Translations under genes and position numbers: made by a program
Shown: in pieces, positions 1 through 5,584 of the stretch
How positions within the stretch are numbered: position 1 is the first letter of the stretch
Layout of the letters: every line of letters starts with the position of its first letter
Notes under the pieces: model-generated
What the model saw: the letters and a program-made list of their open reading frames with translations, nothing else
What the model was told of the DNA's origin: nothing
The model's database searches: none
From: DATDVD01 sp035290065
Lineage (GTDB): Bacteria > Pseudomonadota > Gammaproteobacteria > Coxiellales > Coxiellaceae
DNA length: 5,584 nucleotides
Direction of reading: 5' to 3'
Assembly (NCBI GenBank): GCA_035290065.1
Contig: DATDVD010000110.1
Coordinates: forward strand, 1-5,584

Positions 1-1605
1 TTTGACGTTCGATAATAATTTAGGTAACAAGGCATCCTTAGGCGCGAGCACAATCACTGGCATGGAATGATCCACCAACGCCAGTGGCCCGTGCTTTAAT
101 TCGCCCGCCGGATAGGCTTCTGCATGCAAATACGAAATTTCTTTCAACTTCAGCGCGCCTTCCAAAGCAATGGGAAAGAATGGACCACGCCCTAAATACA
201 GGGCGTGTTTTTTATCCACGAAAAATTTAGCCAGTTCAATAATTTCATCATTGAGTTGTAAGATGGATTCAGCCAAACGCGGCAATGATTTTAATGCTTC
301 AATAATACTCGCTTCCTTTTCAGCCGAGAGGGTTTTGCGTTTATTAAGCGAAAGTGCTAATAACAATAATGCCGTTAATTGTGTGGTAAAGGCTTTGGTA
401 GAAGCCACTCCAATTTCCGCACCCGCCCGTGTCATAAACGTCATCATGGATTCGCGTACCAACGAACTTTCAGGCACATTGCAAATACTTAAGCTGGCTA
501 AATACGATTTTTCTTTTGCCAAATGCAAAGCGGCTAATGTATCCGCGGTTTCCCCCGATTGAGAAAGGGTGACAAATAAAGTGTTGGGTTCTACTAAAAC
601 CTCTCGGTAGCGGTATTCACTGGCAATATCGACTTGGCAAGGGAGACCGGCTAAGGATTCGATCCAATAACTCGCCACCAAACCGGCATGATAACTGGTG
701 CCACACGCCACAATGCGCACGCGTTCCACCCGAGGAAATAAGCGAGTGGCTAACGGACCAAAACTTTCCGTCAAGACATGGTCATGACTGTAATGCCCCT
801 CCAACACATCGCTTAACGCTTGAGGCTGATCATAAATTTCTTTCAACATAAAATGCTTAAAATCACCTTTTGTATTGGTGTTAGCATTCAGTTGAGAATG
901 ATGCACAGGGCGTACAACCGCGTGATTCTCGCGATCAAAAATACTGACCTGTTCACGCGTAATGTGGGCGACATCGCCATTGTCTAAATAAATAAATCGT
1001 TGGGTAAACGGCAATAACGCGAGCGGATCGGAGGCGATAAAATTTTCTTCCGCGCCCATTCCAATCACCAAAGGGCTGCCGTGGCGTGCGGCAATTAATT
1101 CATTCGGGTAATCGATGTGCATAATGCCTAACGCATACGCCCCTTCTAATCGTTTAATCGCCTGTTGCACGGCTTTTAAGGCGGTGGGTTCGTGTTGGCA
1201 ATAAAAATGAATCAGGTGAGCCACTACTTCGGAATCGGTATCCGATTCAAACGCATAACCTGCTGCTTGCAACTCGGTACGCAGCGCTTCGAAATTTTCA
1301 ATAATACCGTTATGGACCACTGCAATTTTATTGTGGGAACAATGAGGGTGAGCATTATGTTCAGCGGGTTTGCCGTGGGTGGCCCACCGGGTGTGCGCAA
1401 TACCCCACTGACCTTCGGTCGGGTGTTTAGCGAGCACTTTTTCGAGTTGATTCACTTTGCCGATGGCGCGTAGCCGTTGGATGCTGTGATTCTCGGCGAG
1501 TGCAATCCCGGCCGAGTCATAGCCCCGATACTCCAACCGCTTTAACCCTTCTACTAAAATATGGCTTACATTCCGTTTTGCCACCGCACCGACAATGCCA
1601 CACAT
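1..1605 (-). CDS. glmS: Glutamine--fructose-6-phosphate aminotransferase (isomerizing), 3' end cut by window edge
   Basis: GlmS converts fructose-6-phosphate and glutamine to glucosamine-6-phosphate and glutamate in the cytoplasm, the first committed step to UDP-GlcNAc for peptidoglycan and LPS. I read 535 codons on the minus strand without a stop; the family is about 610 residues, so roughly 75 C-terminal residues, including the C-terminal catalytic lysine, lie outside the window. The protein begins MCGIVGAV, giving the N-terminal nucleophile Cys2 of class II amidotransferases. The glutaminase domain follows, with AHTRWATHG near 70-78 and VVHNG. The first SIS (sugar isomerase) domain has ACGTSYHAG near 300-308 and SQSGETADT near 348-356. 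The second has LGRG near 471-474 and EGALKLKEISYLHAEAY near 482-498, with K486, E489 and H505 matching E. coli catalytic positions. The start is fixed by the required Met-Cys and by an AGGA ribosome site (complement of 1614-1617) eight bases upstream. No glmS ribozyme-like leader is visible; the leader is too short. It diverges from tkt. Confidence 0.98.
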   Translation of the reverse strand, partial: MCGIVGAVAKRNVSHILVEGLKRLEYRGYDSAGIALAENHSIQRLRAIGKVNQLEKVLAKHPTEGQWGIAHTRWATHGKPAEHNAHPHCSHNKIAVVHNGIIENFEALRTELQAAGYAFESDTDSEVVAHLIHFYCQHEPTALKAVQQAIKRLEGAYALGIMHIDYPNELIAARHGSPLVIGMGAEENFIASDPLALLPFTQRFIYLDNGDVAHITREQVSIFDRENHAVVRPVHHSQLNANTNTKGDFKHFMLKEIYDQPQALSDVLEGHYSHDHVLTESFGPLATRLFPRVERVRIVACGTSYHAGLVASYWIESLAGLPCQVDIASEYRYREVLVEPNTLFVTLSQSGETADTLAALHLAKEKSYLASLSICNVPESSLVRESMMTFMTRAGAEIGVASTKAFTTQLTALLLLALSLNKRKTLSAEKEASIIEALKSLPRLAESILQLNDEIIELAKFFVDKKHALYLGRGPFFPIALEGALKLKEISYLHAEAYPAGELKHGPLALVDHSMPVIVLAPKDALLPKLLSNVK

Positions 1606-1612
1606 AGTCAAT

Positions 1613-1618
1613 ATCCTG
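1613..1618 (-). promoter_or_regulatory. Ribosome binding site of glmS
   Basis: Read on the minus strand this is CAGGAT. The AGGA core lies eight bases before the glmS ATG. It supports the Met-Cys start chosen for GlmS. Confidence 0.7.
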
Positions 1619-1642
1619 TAAAATTCAAGGGGGTAACGTATC

Positions 1643-1660
1643 ATCTTGCAGGCGCAAGAT
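1643..1660. promoter_or_regulatory. 18-base palindrome in the divergent region (operator or leader hairpin)
   Basis: The arms ATCTTGC (1643-1649) and GCAAGAT (1654-1660) are perfect inverted repeats around the four-base spacer AGGC; one further pair (1641/1662) follows after a mismatch. As DNA it lies just upstream of the putative tkt -35 box, where a regulator could bind. As RNA it would be in the glmS leader, about 40 bases before the start codon. No T-run follows on either strand, so it is not a standard intrinsic terminator. The symmetry is directly visible; its function is inferred. Confidence 0.45.
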
Positions 1661-1673
1661 CAATGAGCCTGCC

Positions 1674-1702
1674 TTGTACTGCCAAGACTGAAAGTATATC
1701 AT
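1674..1702 (+). promoter_or_regulatory. Putative sigma70-type promoter for tkt
   Basis: A TATCAT -10 box (1697-1702, five of six consensus bases) lies 17 bases after a weak TTGTAC -35 box (1674-1679, three of six). Transcription would start near 1709 and give a leader of about 30 bases. The -10 overlaps the proposed glmS -10 on the other strand. This is prediction by eye; the weak -35 might imply an activator. Confidence 0.4.
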
Positions 1703-1720
1703 GACGAGCCTAAGTGTCTC
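1693..1720 (-). promoter_or_regulatory. Putative sigma70-type promoter for glmS
   Basis: On the minus strand, TATACT (complement of 1693-1698, five of six consensus bases) follows GAGACA (complement of 1715-1720, four of six) with a 16-base spacer. Transcription would start near 1686, giving a leader of about 80 bases that contains the palindrome at 1643-1660. Prediction by eye only. Confidence 0.4.
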
Positions 1721-1727
1721 CCTATTA

Positions 1728-1732
1728 AAGGA
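1728..1732 (+). promoter_or_regulatory. Ribosome binding site of tkt
   Basis: AAGGA lies seven bases before the ATG at 1740, an ideal spacing. It decides the tkt start in favour of 1740. Confidence 0.75.
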
Positions 1733-1739
1733 ATAGTTT

Positions 1740-3728
1740 ATGCCGTCTCATCGAGTCTGTGCTAATGCCATTCGAGCATTGGCCATGGATGCTGTCCAGC
1801 AAGCCAATTCGGGTCATCCGGGAATGCCGATGGGCATGGCCGATATTGCGGAAGTGTTGTGGCGCGATTATTTGCGTCACAATCCGGCCAATCCCAACTG
1901 GGTGAATCGGGATCGATTTATTGTTTCCAATGGCCATGGGGCCATGCTGTTATACAGTTTGTTATACCTGACCGGCTATGACATGAATATTCAGGATTTA
2001 CAGCAGTTTCGTCAGTGGGAATCCCGCACACCGGGTCACCCCGAATTTGGCCACGCGCCGGGCGTAGAAACCACCACCGGCCCTTTAGGGCAAGGATTGG
2101 GCAATGCGGTGGGAATGGCTTTAGCAGAAAAAATATTGGCCGCGCATTTTAATACCCATGATTTTCAAATAGTAGATCATTACACGTATGTATTCGTGGG
2201 TGATGGGTGTTTAATGGAAGGCCTTTCGCATGAAGTTTGTTCGCTGGCGGGTACATTAGGATTAGGCAAATTAATTGTATTTTACGACGATAATGGTATT
2301 TCCATTGATGGGGATGTTCGAGGATGGTTTACCGATGATACCGCCAAACGATTTGAGGCCTACCATTGGCATGTGATTCCCACTGTCGATGGACACGATC
2401 ATGAGGCCATTCGTCACGCAATCGATGCAGCCCGCCGTGATACGCGTCCCACGTTAATTCAATGCAAAACACAAATTGGTTTTGGGGCACCCAATAAAGC
2501 CAATACGGCAGCCGCTCATGGTGCTCCTTTAGGTGCCGACGAAATTGCGTTAGCCCGAAAAGCGTTAGAGTGGGAGCATCCACCTTTTGTTATTCCTGCG
2601 GATATTTTGGCGGATTGGAATGCATTGGAAGCCGGAAAAAAATACGAAGCTGTATGGCAAGAAGATTTTAAATGGTATCGAAAAGATTATCCTTTATTGG
2701 CCGATGAATTATCACGCCGTTTAGAAGGGCGTCTGCCTCCCAATTTTGCAGGCTATGTGATGCAACACGTGCGAGAAACTCAAGCGGCACATCCGAGTGA
2801 AGCCACGCGACAGTCTTCTCAAACGGTATTGGAATCGCTTTATACGATATTACCGGAATTATTAGGAGGTTCTGCCGATTTAACCGGTTCTAATAATACC
2901 AATTGGTCAGGTTCCAAAGCCATTACCCGTGAGGATGCAAAAGGCAATTATTTATATTACGGTGTGCGCGAATTTGGCATGAGTGCCATCATGAATGGGC
3001 TGGCGCGTCATGGCGGTTTTATTCCGTATGGCGGTACTTTTCTCGTATTTTCCGATTATGCCCGAAACGCCATTCGATTAAGTGCATTAATGAAGCAAAA
3101 AGTGATTTATGTATTAACACACGATTCCATTGGATTAGGGGAGGATGGGCCCACGCATCAACCGATTGAACATATCGCCAGTTTGCGCATGATTCCTGAT
3201 TTACGCGTTTGGCGTCCGTGTGATCGTGTAGAGACATGGGTAGCTTGGGAGCAAGCCATTCAGCACCAAGGCCCGAGCTGCTTGTTATTATCTCGACAAA
3301 AATTACCGTTTCAACTGCGTGCTGAAGCGGAATTAATTACTATTAATCGAGGAGGATATATTGTGTACGACGATGGACATCCCTCTCAAGGCGTAATTAT
3401 AGCGACCGGTTCGGAAGTAGGATTGGCTGTGGAAGCGGCTAAAGCCCTTCAACAAGAGCAGTATCATATTCGCGTCGTCTCTATGCCCTGCTGCGAAGTA
3501 TTTCGTGAACAAGATGAAGAATATCAAAATCACGTATTGCCCCAAGCGGTAAAAGCACGTTTAGCCGTCGAAGCCGGTGTTACGAATTATTGGTATTCAT
3601 GGATTGGCAGTGAAGGCGGTGTGATTGGCATTGATACCTTTGGTGCGTCTGCGCCAGGTGAGGTGGTATTGAAGCAATGGGGATTTACTGTTGATAATGT
3701 AACCGAAGCGATGAGGAATTTACTATGA
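1740..3728 (+). CDS. tkt: Transketolase
   Basis: Transketolase moves two-carbon ketol units between sugar phosphates in the cytoplasmic pentose phosphate pathway, using thiamine diphosphate and a divalent metal. It links ribose-5-phosphate, xylulose-5-phosphate and erythrose-4-phosphate to fructose-6-phosphate and glyceraldehyde-3-phosphate. The 662 residues match the usual length (E. coli TktA 663). Visible sites agree almost one for one with E. coli numbering: H26 in SGHPG, H66 in NGHG, H100 in TPGH, the diphosphate/metal motif from GDG (154-156) to N185 in DDNG, H260 in AAHGAPLG, the catalytic glutamate E411 in VREFGM, and D469 and H473 in GEDGPTHQP. Domains in order are the N-terminal diphosphate-binding domain, the central pyrimidine-binding domain (about 355-530) and the C-terminal domain. 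The gene has its own promoter and ribosome site and its stop overlaps the gap start, implying one operon. No key residue is missing. Confidence 0.98.
   Translation: MPSHRVCANAIRALAMDAVQQANSGHPGMPMGMADIAEVLWRDYLRHNPANPNWVNRDRFIVSNGHGAMLLYSLLYLTGYDMNIQDLQQFRQWESRTPGHPEFGHAPGVETTTGPLGQGLGNAVGMALAEKILAAHFNTHDFQIVDHYTYVFVGDGCLMEGLSHEVCSLAGTLGLGKLIVFYDDNGISIDGDVRGWFTDDTAKRFEAYHWHVIPTVDGHDHEAIRHAIDAARRDTRPTLIQCKTQIGFGAPNKANTAAAHGAPLGADEIALARKALEWEHPPFVIPADILADWNALEAGKKYEAVWQEDFKWYRKDYPLLADELSRRLEGRLPPNFAGYVMQHVRETQAAHPSEATRQSSQTVLESLYTILPELLGGSADLTGSNNTNWSGSKAITREDAKGNYLYYGVREFGMSAIMNGLARHGGFIPYGGTFLVFSDYARNAIRLSALMKQKVIYVLTHDSIGLGEDGPTHQPIEHIASLRMIPDLRVWRPCDRVETWVAWEQAIQHQGPSCLLLSRQKLPFQLRAEAELITINRGGYIVYDDGHPSQGVIIATGSEVGLAVEAAKALQQEQYHIRVVSMPCCEVFREQDEEYQNHVLPQAVKARLAVEAGVTNYWYSWIGSEGGVIGIDTFGASAPGEVVLKQWGFTVDNVTEAMRNLL
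3714..3717 (+). promoter_or_regulatory. Ribosome binding site of gap within the tkt end
   Basis: AGGA (in GAGGAA) lies seven bases before the gap ATG at 3725 and is contained in the last codons of tkt. Together with the ATGA overlap this fits translational coupling of gap to tkt. Confidence 0.65.
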
Positions 3729-4738
3729 CCATTCGATTAGCCATTAATGGGTATGGGCGCATTGGACGAAACATTATGCGTGCCTTGTACGAATCAGACT
3801 TGCGTGACCATCTGGAAATAGTGGCCATTAACGATTTAGGCGATTTAAATACCAATGTGCATCTAACCAAATACGACAGTGTGCACGGGCGTTTTAATGC
3901 TGATGTATCGGTAGATAAGGGTGATTTAGTCATTAATAGCGATCGCATTAAAGTCTGTGCACAACGCGATCCTTCACAATTACCGTGGAAAGAATTGGAA
4001 GTGGATGTTGCTTTAGAATGTACGGGTTTTTTTGCCAGCAAAGAAAAAGCCAGTGCGCACTTAAAAGCCGGTGCTAATAAAGTATTAATTTCTGCACCGG
4101 CAGGGGATGATGTTAAAACGATTGTCTATGGGGTCAATCATCACATCATTCAAGCCAATGATGCGGTTATTTCCAATGCTTCGTGTACCACTAATTGTTT
4201 AGCACCTTTAGTAAAACCTTTACACGAAAAAATTGGGGTTGAAAGTGGTTTGATGGTTACCATTCATGCTTATACGAATGATCAAGTGTTGCAAGATACG
4301 TATCACAGCGATTTGCGGCGTGCGCGTGCCGCCGCCCTTTCCATGATTCCCACCAAAACAGGTGCCGCCGCCGCGGTGGGTTTAGTATTACCTGACTTAA
4401 AAGGGAAATTGGATGGATATGCCGTGCGTGTGCCTACCGCCAATGTTTCCATGGTGGATTTAACCTTTAAACCTTCGCGCGAAACCAGTGTGCAAGAAGT
4501 GCATACGATATTAAAAGAAGCCTCGGAAGGTGAGTTGAAAAATATTTTAACCTACAACGAAGCTCCTTTAGTTTCGATTGATTTTAATCATTGTCCTGCC
4601 TCTTCCGTGTTCGATGCTACGTTGACAAAAATGATGAAAGGACTTATTAAAGTGGTGGCGTGGTATGACAATGAATGGGGATTTTCCAATCGTATGCTAG
4701 ATACCGCCCGCGTGATGATGGAAGTTTCGCGACTATAG
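3725..4738 (+). CDS. gap: Glyceraldehyde-3-phosphate dehydrogenase, type I
   Basis: GAPDH oxidises and phosphorylates glyceraldehyde-3-phosphate to 1,3-bisphosphoglycerate with NAD(P)+ in the cytoplasm, in glycolysis or, reversed, gluconeogenesis. The 337 residues are the normal family length. The Rossmann nucleotide-binding motif NGYGRIGRN is at 8-16. The active-site motif NASCTTNCLAP places the nucleophile Cys154, the catalytic base is His181 in HAYTND, and the C-terminal signature WYDNEWGFSNR is at 313-323. LAP after SCTTNC favours GAPDH over erythrose-4-phosphate dehydrogenase (Epd). Asp37, equivalent to the NAD-ribose-contacting aspartate of Bacillus GAPDH, is kept. The Leu-Pro pair that blocks NADP there is Thr192-Tyr193 here, so coenzyme preference is uncertain; similar substitutions occur in related proteobacterial enzymes, as I recall. 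The start overlaps the tkt stop by four bases. Confidence 0.96.
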   Translation: MTIRLAINGYGRIGRNIMRALYESDLRDHLEIVAINDLGDLNTNVHLTKYDSVHGRFNADVSVDKGDLVINSDRIKVCAQRDPSQLPWKELEVDVALECTGFFASKEKASAHLKAGANKVLISAPAGDDVKTIVYGVNHHIIQANDAVISNASCTTNCLAPLVKPLHEKIGVESGLMVTIHAYTNDQVLQDTYHSDLRRARAAALSMIPTKTGAAAAVGLVLPDLKGKLDGYAVRVPTANVSMVDLTFKPSRETSVQEVHTILKEASEGELKNILTYNEAPLVSIDFNHCPASSVFDATLTKMMKGLIKVVAWYDNEWGFSNRMLDTARVMMEVSRL

Positions 4739-4743
4739 AACGG

Positions 4744-4750
4744 AAGGAGG
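4744..4750 (+). promoter_or_regulatory. Very strong Shine-Dalgarno sequence set unusually far from the hydrolase start
   Basis: AAGGAGG is fully complementary to the usual 16S rRNA 3' end and sits in a purine stretch with five following Gs. The nearest ATG, at 4764, is 13 bases on and opens only a three-codon frame. The hydrolase ATG at 4779 is 28 bases away, too far for direct use. It begins just five bases after the gap stop codon. Confidence 0.55.
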
Positions 4751-4763
4751 GGGACAAATTAGA

Positions 4764-4775
4764 ATGAGAATGTAA
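4764..4775 (+). other. Three-codon minigene (Met-Arg-Met-stop) or broken hydrolase start
   Basis: ATG AGA ATG TAA lies between the strong Shine-Dalgarno sequence and the hydrolase start, in the same reading frame as the hydrolase and separated from its ATG at 4779 by a single AAA codon. It could be a leader minigene that feeds ribosomes to the downstream start by reinitiation, or the remnant of the hydrolase's former start interrupted by a stop. Whether it is translated cannot be told from sequence. Confidence 0.35.
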
Positions 4776-4778
4776 AAA

Positions 4779-5504
4779 ATGGAAACCGTCATGAAAACAG
4801 AAATTATTCGTCACCCTCATAATGCCGTAGAACTCCACAGCCATCTTGCCTATCCCAATTCTCGCCAAGAAAAATGCCCAGCGGTTTTAATTGCACCGGA
4901 TTGGGCAGGTCGTAACGACGAATACTGCAAACGCGCCGAAGACATCGCCGCTCTGGGATATATTGCGATGACGTTAGATATGTATGGTCAAGGCAAGACT
5001 GGCCGCGATAAAGAAGAAAATGCCGCATTAATGACGCCTTTTATGGAAGATCGTCGTTTATTGCGTGAACGCATGAATAGTGCGTTAGAAACGCTTAAAC
5101 GCGTAAAAGGTGTTGATGCGAATCGTTTGGCTGCCATCGGTTATTGTTTTGGTGGATTATGCGTGTTGGATTTAGCTCGTAGCGGCGCACAATTAAAGGG
5201 CGTGATTAGTTTTCACGGCCTTTTAGGGGCTGCTGAACATCTTCCTAATCAAACCATTCACGCCAAAGTATTAGCATTACATGGCCATGAGGATCCCATG
5301 GTTACCCCGGACGAAGTCGTAGCGTTTGAAACCGAAATGACGAAGGCTAAAGCCGATTGGCAAATGCATATTTTCGGCCACACCATGCACGCATTTACCA
5401 ACCCTCAAGCCAACGATCCTTCCTTTGGCACGGTTTATAATAAAGCCGCCAATGAACGCTCCTGGACATTAATGAAACAATTTTTGAGCGAACTATTTTA
5501 TTAA
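4779..5504 (+). CDS. Dienelactone hydrolase family alpha/beta hydrolase
   Basis: This is a cytoplasmic alpha/beta hydrolase of the dienelactone hydrolase family (carboxymethylenebutenolidase-like); no signal peptide is visible. Family members hydrolyse lactones or esters, but the substrate here cannot be inferred and no aromatic-degradation genes are nearby. The 241 residues are typical. The nucleophile elbow GYCFGG gives Cys123, the acid is Asp172 in HGHEDPMV, and the base is His204 in HTMHAF, completing the Cys-Asp-His triad. The strand ending LIAPDWAGRND (37-47) has Asp41 roughly where the classical Pseudomonas enzyme has the glutamate that gates the cysteine. The start is uncertain: ATG 4779 lacks a close ribosome site, while ATG 4791 (protein beginning MKTEIIRH) has GGA seven bases upstream and suits the family. 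It follows gap by 40 bases with no terminator visible, so it is probably co-transcribed. Confidence 0.88.
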   Translation: METVMKTEIIRHPHNAVELHSHLAYPNSRQEKCPAVLIAPDWAGRNDEYCKRAEDIAALGYIAMTLDMYGQGKTGRDKEENAALMTPFMEDRRLLRERMNSALETLKRVKGVDANRLAAIGYCFGGLCVLDLARSGAQLKGVISFHGLLGAAEHLPNQTIHAKVLALHGHEDPMVTPDEVVAFETEMTKAKADWQMHIFGHTMHAFTNPQANDPSFGTVYNKAANERSWTLMKQFLSELFY

Positions 5505-5508
5505 ACCG

Positions 5509-5584
5509 TAGGGGCAGCCAAAGTCTGCCCGGGAACGCCGCACAAGGTTTAAATTTCGGAAGGGCAGAGCACGCTCTGCCCCTA
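5509..5584. repeat. Nested palindromic repeat, REP/MITE-like, cut by the window edge
   Basis: Directly visible: TAGGGGCAG (5509-5517) is repeated inverted as CTGCCCCTA (5576-5584), bounding a 76-base element. Inside it, GGGCAG (5512-5517) pairs with CTGCCC (5525-5530) across seven bases. GGGCAGAGC (5562-5570) pairs perfectly with GCTCTGCCC (5573-5581) across two bases. It begins five bases after the hydrolase stop. Such GC-rich palindromes placed just after genes resemble dispersed REP or MITE-type repeats; the outer arms may extend beyond the window. Copy number cannot be judged here. It could also stop or stabilise the operon transcript, but no T-run follows inside the window. Confidence 0.6.

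Noticed and set aside
170..562. Plus-strand open frame of 130 codons
   Set aside because: It lies wholly antisense to glmS, whose minus-strand frame encodes conserved SIS-domain motifs; the plus-strand translation shows no recognisable motif and no ribosome site.
1192..1473. Plus-strand open frame of 93 codons
   Set aside because: Antisense shadow of the conserved glutaminase domain of GlmS; no domain or start signal of its own.
1643..1660. Intrinsic terminator
   Set aside because: The stem is followed on neither strand by a run of Ts, and it lies between two divergent starts where no transcript needs to end.
1606..1692. glmS ribozyme or riboswitch in the glmS leader
   Set aside because: The predicted leader is only about 80 bases and shows a simple hairpin, not the larger pseudoknotted ribozyme core known upstream of Gram-positive glmS genes.
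3685..4041. Minus-strand open frame of 118 codons
   Set aside because: Lies opposite the tkt end and the GAPDH nucleotide-binding domain; its low-complexity, serine-rich translation looks like a shadow.
3725..4738. Erythrose-4-phosphate dehydrogenase (epd), given its place beside tkt
   Set aside because: The active-site context SCTTNCLAP and the overall sequence fit GAPDH better; Epd proteins typically have different residues after SCTTNC.

Overview
The window looks like ordinary chromosomal DNA from a gammaproteobacterium-like organism of moderate GC content. The protein sequences are closest, from memory, to gammaproteobacterial versions. The transketolase can be numbered almost residue for residue against E. 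coli TktA, and the GAPDH resembles the form found in Legionella/Coxiella-type bacteria. That placement is an impression without a database search. The window holds four protein genes, no RNA gene and no recognisable transposase or phage gene.

Layout: positions 1-1605 carry glmS on the minus strand. It is open from its start codon to the window edge and lacks only about the last 75 codons. A 134-base divergent intergenic region (1606-1739) holds probable back-to-back, overlapping promoters and an 18-base palindrome. On the plus strand follow tkt (1740-3728), gap (3725-4738, overlapping tkt by the four bases ATGA) and, after a 40-base gap, a dienelactone-hydrolase-family gene (4779-5504). The last 80 bases contain nested inverted repeats of a GGGGCAG/CTGCCCC type that run into the window edge.

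How the genes fit together: transketolase makes fructose-6-phosphate and glyceraldehyde-3-phosphate. GlmS draws off fructose-6-phosphate for amino-sugar, peptidoglycan and LPS synthesis, and GAPDH consumes glyceraldehyde-3-phosphate. The divergent pair therefore sits on one metabolic node, and a shared control region is plausible. The hydrolase has no obvious link to this pathway and occupies the place where pgk is commonly found after gap.

I found no clear new biological system. The points most worth a second look are the palindromic repeat at the 3' end, the in-frame stop and three-codon minigene ahead of the hydrolase, the palindrome in the divergent promoter region, and the break in the tkt-gap-pgk gene order.
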